From contig JACATO010002729.1 of NCBI GenBank assembly GCA_018389105.1, forward strand, positions 310,001-374,000: a stretch of DNA of 64,000 nucleotides, read 5' to 3'. Under the pieces are notes generated by a model. That model saw nothing but the letters and a program-made list of their open reading frames with translations. It searched no databases and was not told where the DNA came from. Shown piece by piece: positions 13,801 through 28,800 of the stretch. The number at the start of each line of letters is the position of its first letter. Within the stretch, counting starts at the first letter, position 1. Made by a program: the position numbers and the translations under genes. The stretch is from Nautilus pompilius. Its lineage: Eukaryota; Mollusca; Cephalopoda; Nautilida; Nautilidae.

Positions 13801-16800
13801 ATAAAAACTGATGCACTTTACATCAGCATCAACCTCTCTAACGTAAACAGCGAACAGGTGCAGGGTTGCCTGAGCATTATTCCAGTGGTGACCTTGCACT
13901 GCATCCTTGATTATAAAGTTGTAATTCTCGGCGAAGTCAAGCAAAAGTATCACAGTTTTTTCGTCGAGTTCTTTTTTGAGAGATCTTAATGTACTGGCTT
14001 GTGATTTAGCAATGTAATGGTGACAACGTAATTTGTCGCTAAGTTGGGCGAGCAACTCAGTAAACTCCTACAAGGCTTCTCCATTGTAACTAGCTGGGTG
14101 CTATCAGTGTGAACCCAAATCAAGTTGCACAAAATTAGTAAATGGTTAGGAAAAAATGAAAGGAAGTAGGCCAAAAGTCGATGCACCTGTGCCCTGTGGT
14201 GGACTAACACTGCCCATACACCCTAACCATTTGATGATCATCGGATGACGGCATCATCTGATGATTGGTGAGCGATATCAACGAGCATGTGCTGCATCGG
14301 ATTCGCAGACTGGCATGATGATGAGGCAGCCTGTTGTGGTGGCAGCCACAGATTATATTTGTAATGAAAACATTAAGGTGTCAAGTCCCTCGCTGATTGA
14401 TTATTAATCAAGTGCGTGCACGGACAGACCCCATTGTTTAAGTGTTGTGAAACGGTTGTGTTCTTTGTCATTTTTTCCCCGCACTTTCTCTCTCTTATTT
14501 TGTCTTTTGCACACGCACTCACAGTTGTCTCAGCTACTGTCGGTCAACAGACAAGCTGACACTAAACAGCTAACCAGACTGAGCGCACAATCAGGATGAA
14601 ACTCTAATTCCTTCAGCCATATGATTGATATATTCGTAATCTACATAAAAGGTTCTATAAGAATGGTGATTTTGACCATCCTGGTGCAAAAGTAAGGATT
14701 TATTTGCAGCTTACAAAGATGCAACAATGCACAATATTGCCAAGATGCACAAAAGATGGTAAAAATAAAAATAGAAGCACTTGAGTGCCAGAGTTGAATT
14801 TTGGATGTGTGTTAGAACTGGACATCAGAGCTTTCATTTGCAATAAAAATTAATCTTGCTGACATTGTCTGACACGGCCAACTTGGCTGCTGAAATGGCC
14901 ACTTTTCCACAGGAAAGCAAGTTCAGACTGAGATATCTCGGGGGATATCACTCATATCATCACAATGTTATTTTATAGTCTTTAGAGACTAATCATATAC
15001 TGAAAACTCAATTTGCATGGATCTGGATGGTACAGAGGTACTCTAAGATGCCACCACCAAATTTTTTTTTCGTTTTTGCAGAGCACCGACAGGAAAGGGT
15101 TGAGAGATACAGAAAAACCAAATGCATAGTCATAATCTACGTAAAATGTTCTTCCAGATTGCAAAGTTAGGTATCTGTAACCCAAAGGAACTAGTAAAAA
15201 ATGTAGGCATAGATGGTAGAAAATTAATGTTTTTAAGTCTGAAAGGGGACTATGCAGAAAAATTACCATATCTTGGTCAATTCATTTACTTAGGATGCTC
15301 AAATTTCACATTTAGAATTCTAAAAGCTTCTACTACAACATATACATTTTTCAAATTTTTCTGGGGGGGGGTTCGGGTTTCTTAGAGTCCGAAATTTGGT
15401 CCACTTGACCTGGAATGACCAATATGTAAGCGTAGGTTTCATGCTTATCTCCCTTTATTTGTTTTGTCTCTTTTAATAAATTTTTACTATTAAAACTTTT
15501 ATTTGTTAGGAAATGGTTGGAAATATTGTGTAATAAAACTAAGAGTTGCCATCCTTAGTGCTCTTATTTTTCTTTGGAACAAAATAAGAGTAATCTGAAA
15601 AAGTATTCCTCTGCCTGGTTAAAATCACCACTAAGTGGAGATTAATAAGTGGAATAGCATGCCTGTTGAGCGCACAAACAAGATGAAAAAACTTCAGAAA
15701 GAAAATACAATATATTCATATATCTGCATTTCTGAAAATTATACTTCTTAATTTATTTTATTCTAACTTATGATTTCCTTATTCACTAGTTTGCACAGTG
15801 TGTGGCAGATCTAATTAATATTTCTGGTTGATATGTTCATAAATTATAAGTATTCATAATGTGAAAAGTGGCTGTAGCCTCAACTAAAAAGTTTTTTTCA
15901 AACATACATCCAAACTGAAAAAGCAGGAAGTCCTCAATCAAACTACAGATTAAAGCCCCAACCAGATAACAAAATCAGTAATCAGAATAGCTGACTCTCA
16001 GGTAGATTGAGTTACCTGCACAGTTATTGCTTCTGTTCTCATATATTTGGTGTCAATGACCAAAATCATAGTAGTCACAAGTATTCTCCTGTTTCTGATT
16101 TGATAAGTAATTTTTCTATCCTCATTCATTTGACTGTTAGTAATATTTCCTATAATTGACATATATATATATATGAGAGAGAAGACTGACGTGTATAATA
16201 TATATTACATGCACCAAAGCACAAGAAACTGTCACTGGAAACAAGAAACTGTTCAGGATGTACATAATTCTAATATCTGTTTATCTACCCATAAAGGCAA
16301 TACTTCCTAGGCTTAGATACCATATTAAACTAAGATAGTTTTCTATACTATTTCTGGGATATTTGCTGCCAAAAAAAATGGGAAAGGAAGAAAAGCAAGA
16401 GCTTCAAACTGTTAAGAATTCTGATGAACAGAGCAAAAACTTAAAGGCAGTAAATATGGTTTTTGTACTACAAATTGGATAGTTTTGACAGTCATCATTG
16501 GACAGGTGTAGATTAATGTCATGGATTACTACTAGAGGGTCCATCAAATACCTGATAAAACTTGTGTGCTAGCGATATAAGGTAAATATTCTATATTTCC
16601 TATTCTATAACTTACTAATCAAGAAACCGAGAGCTTGCATTGTTTTTATGTCAATTAAATTATCTAGATCTTATCTAAAATGTTTTCTTTTATTTCTGTT
16701 TTGTTTGCATACATGTTACATTCAATGAAAAAGAAAATTCTGTCAATAATAGCAATCAAAAATCAGATAAATTTATTCTGAATATACATTTTCAATCAAT

Positions 16801-19800
16801 TTATCTGATGAGCATTTGGTGCAAGCCATAAAGGGAAGCGAAACCTGTAGAGATTAAAGTGTTAAAGGATATCAATTAATCCTTTTCAGAATTCTAAATA
16901 CTAACTTATACAAATGATGGTGTTTTTTTCTTTTAAATGTAATCTTTTGTTTTTTTTTTGCAAAAATCTTAAATTAAGAATTAAAACAAACTAGCATTTA
17001 AAACTACTACTAGAGTAGGCATTACATAAGTAAAAAGATAAATACATGGATGTATCCATGGTGCCATAATATTACTTTGAATACGTTCAAAGGAATCTAA
17101 AATCTGCTGGTCAGTTGTTTTCTTTGATGACCTATTTTAATCTTAAGCCAAGATAGGAATTAAGAGAGTAACAGACTCTTTTCTCTGGCTCCATTTTGTG
17201 AAGATGATGAACAGAAAACATTTTTGGTGACAGAAAGTGCAACTACCGTTTGTAATTTGATATCAGTTACTTCCCCTTCCCAAAGACAGATGCATTGTGG
17301 GACCAACATCAATGACTGTAGATTTGAAAACTATGGCGGCTCAACATGTGGAATTTAATCTGTGTTGTAATCTATGATGCTGCAAGTACCAGGACCTTAG
17401 CTTTTACTCTAATTCAGTCAAGAATACAGAGGAAGAACAAAAATAACTTTTAAATGCATTTGCTTAAATTATATTCAGCTTTTTCAAAGTATGAGATATA
17501 CCATAATAGGGAGAATGGTAATAATTTCCATAAAAGTTCAAACTTTCTTCTTCTTTTTTTTATTTACTGGTTTCTGTTTTTATACCTGAAGTTACATCAG
17601 TTTCTATCCACCATTTCTTAGTAGAAAATGGCTATGCAAGTATGTCTGAAAAAAAAACAAAAAACAAAGAAACTAACTATACTAAAGGAGGATTAGGACT
17701 GATCAGAGAGGAGGCTGTATATCAGGTTGAAGATAACCAGACTTCCCTTGAAAACTCCTGCTGCCTGGTGTGCAACCAAGGCAGACAATGATTTGAAAAT
17801 TAATGATCATTCCCCTGCCAGGACAATGTTTTCAGTCAGGTGTTATGCAGAGAGAGAAAAGGAGGAAAAAAATTTTAAAAACAGCTTATCTGTTCTAGAA
17901 GGTTCAGAGACTTCCCATGGTCCAACCTTAACCCCCTTCAGGTGAGGTCGCCTCTTCACCCCGCATACTACTAGCTGATAAGGTATACAATCTTCCATCA
18001 TCTGATAAATCAATAAATTATTTATCTCCCTAGCAAACAAGTCTGTCATTCTTCTATCTTCATACCAAAAACACTACTTCCAAAATATTTTGCATCTAAA
18101 AAGCAAGGTATTCGATATATTTTATTTTACATTTTAAATGTAATTTCTCTGTATACTAACCTCCAAAAAAATTGCCACCCTCAAGTTTTTTTCAATTTAA
18201 GTAAATACAAATTTAACTTCAATCCCATCATGAAAATCAGTCAACTATCTCAATTTAATTAGTCTTTTTCAGTAAAAATAAAAATCTGAGCACCTGCTAC
18301 CATGGTAAGTGCATCTGCAGGTTATATAAGGAAAATCCAGATGGTAATGACAGTTATTTAATCCTGATTTGTTTTAATAATAATTCTTTTCAAATTTTGT
18401 TTAGCATGTGTCATAAAAGTTCCAACTGCTCTGAATTAAGGCAGTGATCTATTATACCTGAATTAATTGTTAGCTACTGGAAAAAAATACACTACAATTT
18501 CCTAAGCAGCTAATTCTTTTCTTTCTTTTGTCTACTTAGAGATTCTTTTCTTTCTTTTTAAAAAATATTCAAGTTCCATTTGGTCTGAGAACACTTTTGG
18601 CAAAACTCACCTGAACAACGCTTCACCATTCTCTCCTACAGATTCTATCTTTATAAGGAGAGAGAGGAAGGAAATGACTATGCATGCGGTCTTATCCAGA
18701 AATCCATCTAGTCCAAGCTCAGTCAGTTATTAGATGATTCTTCAAGTGTGGAGCAGAAACCTAGCATGGCAAAACAAGGTACTTCTGTAATGTCAACACG
18801 TAGAGCTATCGTAATACAATCTAATTCACTAATGTCATGGATGATTGAACTCAATTAAAAAAAAAAAAAATCACCACCCTGCTTATCTGATGATGCTCAC
18901 AATTATTAACACCTCAGCAGCTGTTCATCGTGTGTGGCCTAGGCAGCAGGTAATAACCATCTTCTGAGCTGAGAGAGAGAGACAGATTTACAAAAATGAA
19001 GAAGAGTAAAATGGCTGCCTTTCCGTTGTGGCAGATTTATATGCAGGCCGACGCAGACAAAAATACAAAACAAAAACAAGTCTGTGTGGTTCATTTGGTT
19101 TTATTTCTAAAGAAGCAGCTTCTTCAAGGCAATGTCATGGCATTAAAATAAGAAAAAAAGACGCAGCGTAATGAAGTGTAGTAGACAGATGTCAGTCAAA
19201 CAGAATAACAATTTTAACTGTGAAGATGTGAAAATGCAAATACATACATATCAGCCATAATTGTGAAATCACCAGTGATCAGAGTTCTGACGGAATATGC
19301 TACACTATCAGTCACGTGCTAACATACCAGGAACCTTCAGATGAACCCAGACCAGATAAAATTACGGCAATATTATTTTCGGCCAGATTTCGTTTGAACA
19401 ACCCTATATATGTAGCATACAGTCGACCCCCTCCCCCCGTAATCGCGGCCCCGGTTATTCGCGGAATTTTCCTTAGAACCCAACTAATGATTGTTCGTGG
19501 AAACCCCCGCATATTTGCGGAATTGCAAATATCTTCCGCGATTTTTAATGGCTTTTTTTGTGGCAATATATATTTTTTCACGCGTTTTAACGCTAAATTA
19601 TTAACAACAATATAATTTACTAATTTTGTAATATAAATACTAACATAAATTCAGCAAAATATCGATATAAAATAAAGGCTATTGGCTGGAGGTTTGAAAG
19701 TAGCCAATCAAAGAGCGTTATTCATTTCTCCTCGCTGCTGATTGGCTGCTGCCCACGAGGCACTGTGTAGTCATTATCTTCATTGTACTGCACAGCTTAT

Positions 19801-22800
19801 TCATCATCATCATCTTCAATCAATATCATTCATTATTGGTGAGCACCAGTACATTTTACCATATTTTTTATTAAATTATTATTATATATTTACTTATATT
19901 TTTTTATTATATGTTACATTACATTTTGACGTTTATAGGCATTTTTATGGACCACGTCCAATATTCGTGGTTTTTCACTCTTCGCGGGTGCTCAAGGGAC
20001 GTAACCCCCACGACTACCGGGGGGGGGGGGGGGGGGCAACTGTATTCACTAATACGGTGATTAAAGAGCATCAAAATATATAAAGGTCTTTCACTGGTGA
20101 ATCTACAATTATCTGCCAGAGTGCAGTAGTGACCAGAATTATTGCATCAATATTGAATGTCTGCTGTACTGCTGTGTACAAATGCCCTCTTAACATAATA
20201 AAGACAATAAAAGACAAGTGTAAATGATAAATCAAAGAAAACAAGAACGTAGACATCAAAGATAGCTATGATATTATTACACTAGCAAATAATGGATTAA
20301 GAATTATTTTTGCTAATGTTATAATTTTGTCCACCAATGGTACATACATATGAATATAATGTATAAGCTATTACTACTTAGATGCAGCTCAAAGAGACTG
20401 AGCAAATCTTCAAAGCCTTACTACAGGTTGCTTCTCTTGCTGTAACTCACAAAAAAGAAAACAAACAAGTATTTTTAATCCATAGCAGCATTTCACTATT
20501 AAGCAACCATACCTATAGTCGGGTATTGGAAGCTCGACCAGATCCTAACAACATACCAACTATTTGTACATTTTCCTTTACCACATTTCCACCATAACAT
20601 TACAGTCACATGCAAAAATCCCTTCAAACTATTTCCTTTTCTTCTCTCTTTTTCGGCAAAAACCTAGTGTCAACTAGGGTAGTGAGATGATTACCTCTTT
20701 AGTGTTGGCTAATTCCTATTGCCTAACTTGAGCAGAATGTTGTCATGTGAAGAAAGGTACAAATCCTCAATGCAAACAGCAGCCCATGATATCACAGTGA
20801 TGCAATAATAAGAGTCTGGAGAAGAACAGTAGTAAATGAACACCTACCATAAAAATTACTGCATTTATGCTTTCCAACAAGCATATCATGTGTATTTTTT
20901 TTTCCTTGGTTCTTAAGATATCAAAGGCAGATACTTGGTACTATGTGGAGATAACAGAGTTTAACCCTTTGGAGACAAACACTTTTGGAAGTTTCTAGCT
21001 AGAAAGATGAAGAAACTGACTGCTACCATTGTTTACCAGGATGCTGCTTTACTGAAAGGTCACTGCTGATTGGTCCCCAATATTTATAGGGAACCATTCA
21101 GCAAGGCTCTTTTAAGGGGCTGATAGATTGTTCCTGTCATCTCCAGAGGGTTAACAAGCAATGCTCTGCAGCACTGCTGATTTGATTTAATCTGTTTACA
21201 AACCAAATTAAGCTACACTACTGGGTATAAATGATAAAACTCATGCTAGCGGGTAATGTTTACTTCACTAACAGCGCCATTCCATCTTGCATTTTGTTTT
21301 CTATTTTTTTTAGCCTATGCTATTGAAGATATACAGTAAAATGTCTTTTTAGCGAGATTAAGCAGCTGGCCATGAATATAATATTCTTCTTACAAAAAGA
21401 TAAAGAGCTAATGGATAAAAATAATAAAGAAAAAACTGACAACTATTGATAGATGGTCTGAAGTAGGTGGAGCGCTGGCAGTCATTCTTGACCGAAGTTA
21501 AACCAGTTGAAATTCTCTACACAACTGGCATTAAGATGATCCCCAAACATTTACCACGGTATTCAGGCTTTTAAAGAAATTCTTGTCCACTTTATGGCCA
21601 TCAACAGTTTTTTTCCTAAAAGAATTAAGTAAATGATGATAATTTACAAAATGAGCATTTGATGATTATCTGCCTTTGACATCTTGGCGGGTAGACGGTT
21701 AAGCCAATAAAAACAAAAACACAAATTCAGTTTTAGCAGTGTTTATAAAGCTATTTAATAAATGGGTTCCAGACACCATCACCGTTTCTTTTCTCACCGC
21801 AGCACCGTAACTTCACAATACAGATGCTGCTTCACCACACCACATCACATCACAACATCACAAGCCAGCAGGCAGGGGCCACGTCATGGTAGTGAGTGAA
21901 TGTACTCTGCAGTTGGAGGAGTTGAATCTCACCCAATATGAAACAGCAGATGATGAGATAAAACTCTCTCCACTTCAAAACACACCCGGCTGTATTTAAA
22001 TTATTAAAGCACTCATTGACTGGCTTGTGGACCTCGGACTGATAGACTAAATATTTCACTGAATTAACAATTACCCCCCCCCCTCCCACTAGGAGAAGAG
22101 GCCATAAGAAATTAAAGAAGAACAAGCTCACCAAACAAACAAGCACTAGATACTTCTATCCCAGGTCAGTGTGAGAGCAGCGACTGCCCTCAACAAAAGT
22201 ATATTATTAAATTCGGGTGTTTATTTAAGTAAAAGGAGAAAAAAAAAAGAGGGATGACAAAAATAGGCCAGTTACACAGGGGAAGAAAATAAAAGAATCT
22301 AAATTTAAATAGTAAGGAACAGAAATTGAGGTTAATGCATCACTCTAAGTCAGTGAATCTTTAAATGTGTGGGTAGAAATGTATCAGGGACAATCAGATG
22401 AAACCTGGCCACGTACAGTTATGGCAATCCTGTTTCAGTTTGAATGTCCCTCATATTAATGCTGTCAATCTGATAGAAAATTAAAACGAGAGAGAGAGAG
22501 AGAGATTCTAGCATAAAGATGTGGGAAAGGTCTAGAGGTTAGATTTACTAACATGTCCCTTTTAAAATAGCTTTGCTTCAAAGATTTTAAGAGAAAACAA
22601 TAAAGCAGTAATAAACCTGTGTATAATTTACTATACGTATTTAGTTGACAAAATAACCAAATAGATCAACTAAAATGAGTACATTATAAATCTTTCCTAG
22701 AATAACAAACACAACAAAGTTCTGACAAATAAATATAGTCTAAATAAAATACAATCATCCTTGGTGTCCCTAAGCATGCATCATAAATGACTCACTACGA

Positions 22801-25800
22801 CTTGCTAGGTATCTGTAGCTGTGTGCCATAATACTGTACGTGCTAAATAAAACAGAGAGGTTACTGAAACAAGAGTCAAGACATCTCCAATCCTGCCAGC
22901 AACAGAGAGACAGGCATATAAATAACCAGCTCCTCTTCTCCATCTCAAACCGAAAATCTGACAAAAATCCTGGAATTTAGCAGAGTTAAGTTTCCTATTT
23001 CAACCCTCGGTGAACTAAAAGAATAAAATTTTTACTTTTATCTGGATAATTCCTTAGGACAGTTTCAAAGCATCTCTCCTGAATCTCAAACAGACTCGCA
23101 AATCCAGTAGTGTGCTGCTCTACATGCAGACAATCTCATGTCCTCCTGCTACTAGGAGCTTTCAACTGGAACCCAACTGGACACCACTACAGTGATGCTA
23201 TTTCGGCCAGATTCCATGTCTCTGGTAATTCAGCATACACCCATAGTTCCTCTGACCTGTATTTTTTTCAATATGTTTTCATATGAAATTCACCCCTAAC
23301 ATTCACTGCATGCAGCACCACACACAAAAAAGATTGTGAAGCTGTTAAAATATCTTTACATCATCCATAGTTTATGCAAAAGTTGCATCTTCCCCCCTAG
23401 ACAGACAAATTATTGTGTGTAACACCTACAGACAGCTGAGTTCAGTGGCAATACACCATGTGCACTGACTGGCCTTGATTTTTCCATATTACCTGACCCC
23501 ACTGTCACCTGAATCTAAACCTGAATGGGGTCTTGAATCAGCAGCCCTCCTCCCTCCAGAACTGCCAGATTGGAAGGAACCATATCAGGAGGGAAATAGA
23601 GCATACCGAGCCAGTCCAGACCAGACCAAGATTCACACTAAATCTTCAACCATAGTTGTCCAGAAGGGGTTACCCAGACTATCTAACAGCATCCACAGGT
23701 TTGTGGTTTTTTTTTTTTGCTAAACCAGAACAAAGACTTCAGTAATGAGGTTAGGAATGATGAGAGCCAACCAAATAGTTTTCCCATTGCCAGGGCTAGC
23801 CAAACAAAACCAAAAAGGTACAATAGTGTCTGCTAACTCACCTTGCTGTGTGACTTTAAAAGTGTATATTTTAAATACCAATGTGCTTCATTATAAAAAA
23901 ACACAACCAACATTCTTTTGATGCTTTAGACTTATACAAAACTAAAGTTGGAGTTTAATTTAGTGCTGGCTAATGATGATACAGACCTGTGAACACAACA
24001 CCTAAAGATTACAAAGTTTCAACCATAAATCTTGTGGAGCTAAAATTAAGAAATAATAAATTAATATACTGACTAAATGTCTGAAAAACTTGAATAACTA
24101 ATTTCCAAATTTCCAAATCATTAAAGAAACAAGGAAAATCTATTTTTACTTTACAGGATTTGGATTTTGAAAATGCTAAAATAAAAAGGCAAACAAACAG
24201 AAATTTCAACAATATCCCCTTGATGTCTAGCAACAAAAGAGTGCAGAAATAGTTTCATAAATAAAATATATATATATATAAACTGTTGTCATCATTTCTT
24301 CTCTTTGTTAACATGATAGTAAAGCCAAGAGATTTTCTGGTTGTTAAAGAAAACAATCTGAGAGACAGCAGGTTGCGCAGTATTATCAGACAGGTAGGTA
24401 GACTTGTATGACCTCAGATCAGAGGGACATTTGTCTTTATCTTGTTAGCCAGTGTTAGGCTGATAAAATCGCACGTCTCCCAAATGTCTAATAATCTTCA
24501 CTCCATTTAAAACAAAAACAACGTTGTTAGAATAATGGACATTCTTAGAAGTTAGAGTATTAGAAAATAGCTACACAACTTTTACATAGAGAGAGAGAGA
24601 GAGAGAGATATTCATGTGTGTGCTTGATTTGATGTATGTATGCAAAAACTAGCTAAACGGAAAACATGAATATCTTGAAGAACTCAATATTACTTATATT
24701 CTAAATTTATTTTTAAAATCATTTAATTGTTACAGCAGAGCGTTTACAGATTGGGAAAGAAAGAGAGAATTTATGTTAATTGCTAACCAACTGGTTGTAC
24801 TAGGACCATTCAAATGGAAACCAACCAGAAACCATTACACTGTTGTTGTTTTACCAGAGTTTCAGTTGAATGTCCTTCAGTTTCTTTCTCCATCTTTCTT
24901 CAGACATGCATTAAAAAATATTTATTTCTTTTTCAGAAATTAGCGTGAAATCTTTTTTTTAAAGTAAATTAAATGTGCATAAAATGATTTATCTACACAC
25001 ACTGTGTTTACAGACATGTGCATGCAGCATATTTTAAATGCCAGATTTATAAAACAAGTACGCTGTAGTTGAACATCAAAATGTTATCACTGCTGCTGTT
25101 AATTGCTATTTCATTACAAACTTCAATTATTTTTTCACCTGTAGTAGTACAAGAAACTGAATGGGCTTCAGTATTTATCTATCTATATTAAAAATGAATT
25201 TTTCTAATTAAAAAAATACCAACTCATCATCAAATAGATGTTAAGTAACTTGGCAAAGTAATGATAAAACTACAGGGGAAAAAAAAAGAAAACGACAATC
25301 AACATGTCACAAGTTCATCACTAAATGTGCTTGGGACTGATAAATCCTTAAGTATAAACATTTTCCAACCCAGATTTAAAAGAAACAATGATAGCAACAG
25401 GAAATAATAATTAAAACAGATTAATAAAAAAAATACGTGTGTTATAAATATCGCATGTCAGGGTTACTTAACACTTTAACCTTACGAAGTCCAAACCAGA
25501 TCTAAATACAAACTGTAGTTTAAAAATAAGTTAGCTACTAACATTTTAGTCTTTTTTGCTGTTGTAGCATAAACAAAATCAGATCCATTCAAACTAATCC
25601 CAAGTAATTTCTGAAATACAGTAATTCCATCAAAATAGCATCTAGTAGTAACAACTATACCCATAGTGCTGGACTGCCATATAGGGAATTATTAAGCTTC
25701 TTAAAATCTCTCTTCTCTCTCTCTTTTTTTTTTTTCAAAAAAAAAAAAATACAAAATTATTTATTAGTTAGTTCTGACTAAGCTAAGACCTCACAAGCCC

Positions 25801-28800
25801 ATGGTCTAAAAAGAAGTTAACAGAGCTTCTTAGACTCTAGCCCTACAGGAAATATATCTCAGAATTTTTTTGTGGTTGTTCCTTCTATCAGACCTTCTTG
25901 TCTCCCTTGAATTATTGGTATTCTTCATGGACTATAACGTATGCTGCTCTGACAAATAACAGCACTTTTAGCTTGGCGCGTAGACTCGCTGCACGGGTTA
26001 GTTGTGGATAGAAGATGAGAGTTCAAACTGCAGAGAACATCTGTGGTTACAGGATTTTTGCCACAGGTTTTAAAAGCAGTGAGAGGCTTTACAGTGCATC
26101 ACACTGAGAGAAGACACATGAGTTCACATTCAGTGCTAGATCCAAAAAATGCTATGTGGGCGGTGAGTTACAGTAACATGCTTGCTTGTCATGGTAGTAA
26201 GCCCCCATATCTGTCCCTACTTTACCTCACTCTTCTGTACCAGTCATTCTGTGTGGCTCTCCTCCGGGCGGTATCTGGCCTGCAACCTCAACTGAGATAC
26301 CATGAGCTTCTCTCACAAGCACTAGAAGGTATTTGTAAATTTTTTTTTCTTCCCAACTAGTGTTCCTTAAAATGTGATTCTTCCATGGCAGTTTAAAACT
26401 CCTGAAAGGGATCCACTCCCTTTCCTACTCTAATGCACCAAAGTCAGTGAGCAGAACTCTGGTTGGTAAAACTGACGATGGTCAAACAATCAACAGGCCT
26501 CCTTATTTACATCAGCTAACTACAGAAGAACCCTGTTAAAAAACTGGGAGAAATGCATGGATGCCTTCCCAGAATGTGACTCGATACAAGCACCTTTGAA
26601 AATAGATGAGCTTGTTTCTTATCTGTTCCCCCTTTTTTGAAAAGACAGCAAGTAAAATGAGCCATTATTCTAATTAATAAATAGAGGGAAAATGCACCAT
26701 CTCATAACATCATCATAGACTGGAAAAAGACTTATCAACGAAAAATGTTTAGAATTACGTTTTCATTTTTATCCACTTAAATTCCATGATTTTTTTTAAA
26801 AAAAAAACATTTTTATCTATGAAAATCAACCCCCCGATACACAAAACAAACAAACAAACAAAGCCAGTCAAGAACATGCTATAAAATTCGTTAAAACAAG
26901 AATATAAAAAGATAGTTAAGAACATGGTTTTTATGTATAAATGATAAAAGAAAACGAGTATGCACAAGTCATACTGAAAATAACCAGCTTCTGTCACTGA
27001 CAGGAAAGGCACTCTTCTGGAATGAAGACCCAAAAGAAATGTGTGCATGCGTGCGTGCTCCCCATCTATTTCGATGCTGGGTGTCTAGGTGCCTGATGGC
27101 CTGACTGAGACTTGTCTGTCTTCGATGTTTCGATGTCACTGCTTCCCAGATTCTCCAATGATATTCTGCAGTGGCACATAAATATTTTTTAGGACCTATT
27201 CCTTCCTTTGTGAGAAACTACCACAGTTCTCTGTCTCAACACAATACTCCATTTGCAGTGGCTATTGTGCTATAATCTTTTAACTAACAATGGTACCACT
27301 GATGTTAATGAACAGGGGAGAGCAACATGATATTTTGTGCCAACAAAATCATGTGTTTGCTCGTTGTGTCTTCCTTCCCTGCAATCAGTTGGGGTTCATT
27401 ACTTTCAGTGCCCTTATACTACTCCTCAATAGTTAAAATTATTCCATCAACTTATGTATTTTTTTAAAAAACAAAATGCTGCATATTTGCAAGTTACAGT
27501 TAATATGTACATTTTAAACAAAATAAAGCCAATTATGGCCTCTCTAGTTACAGCAAGTTCTTGAGAAGACTCAACTACAGATAACAAGGCAGTAAACTTC
27601 AGTAAATGCTTAAAAGCTGCATTAGTTATGGTATGGTTACACACAAACAAAAGATGATTTGGTGTAGCGAAATAATTCTGGCCATCACTCTGTGTACACA
27701 TATTCAACTTTACCTAACAATAGTTGCACTAACCACTGAATCTGAATGTAACTACAAATACGAAATGTAATTTTACAATAATAATTTCCCTTACATACTG
27801 TCTATTTTCTTTATATCAAAATTAGTACCACCTTTCTAAAGGAGGGAGATAAAAGGGGCATATCCCCTGCAACCCTTCCTGAGATGCTAGACATTTGTGA
27901 TATCCATGTCAAAACCTAAATGTAGGAAAAGAAAAGAAATTACAGTCCTGAGTTGTCTCCCCCCCCCACAAAAATGGTTGCTTTATTCTCAGCATGCATG
28001 CCTCCATGGCAATTCCTGGAGTCAAGTCACCACGAACTATATTAATTTCTAGGCCCTATGACGCTGCTGACTTTTGCCCAGAAGCAGACTCGTGGCCCTC
28101 TAATAAGTCATGACAGTATCCACATCTCTATCCCATCCAGCACACTGACGTTGTGAGAGTCTAATAAACACAGTTAACAGATACTTCAAACGTCCACAAA
28201 CTAATAGCTTGCATTACGACTGGAGTAACTCCTATAAAAAGTTGACAGACAGAAAGCATTCTCTGCTCTCTTCATAAGTAGATAAAGAAAACACCTAGAA
28301 TATGAGACCCCCCCCCCACCAATATTTGGATCTGAGAAGTAAAACTCTAAAAAAAAAAAAAAATAATAATAATAATTTTTTTATAAAAGGTCACTTCATT
28401 CCTATTGCTAAAGATAACTTTCTTAGAAATGTCAAAAAGAAACTGTCCTTAATATCTGGTGCAAACCAGATACAGAGTGTTTTAAAGCAACTGTGACATG
28501 ACACATTCCAATAAGATACCTGAATTCAAATTATCTAGTAGCCAGCATCAATAGAGTTTGTCTACTATCTGTCGGCGCTGTGAATATGCATGAAGAGTTG
28601 CCATCTCACATGGCGACTAGATAAGGTAAATTAGTAACCCATTAGCTTAAGAGTTAGCTTTCCTACAAAAGGGCATGGACCTTAGGTATATCTGCTGCTA
28701 TGCACAGTAAAAAAGAAAAAAAAGTAGATATTATAATACAAACATTTCTCCATAAGATAATCAAACTCAGTTCTTAAAAAAAAAAAAAAAATGCTAACTA

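Larger units (their letters stand above)
10734..15420 (-). mobile_element. Long-TIR DNA transposon with DFAENY protein, unclassified
   Basis: The left end is GGTCATTCCACGTCAAGTGG. The right end, reverse-complemented, is GGTCATTCCAGGTCAAGTGG. The inverted arms extend about 740 bp on the left (10734 to about 11475) and about 800 bp on the right (about 14620-15420), and are nearly identical apart from a 48-bp indel and scattered changes. Flanks are TATATG on the left and AATATG on the right, a possible imperfect 5-6 bp target duplication. Between the arms are a broken coding region on the minus strand (12979-14240) and a nested mariner (11612-12903). I do not recognise a named superfamily. Confidence 0.82.

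Noticed and set aside
26043..26360. Possible zinc-finger linker (HTERRHMSSH)
   Set aside because: It has no C2H2 spacing around it and no second finger.
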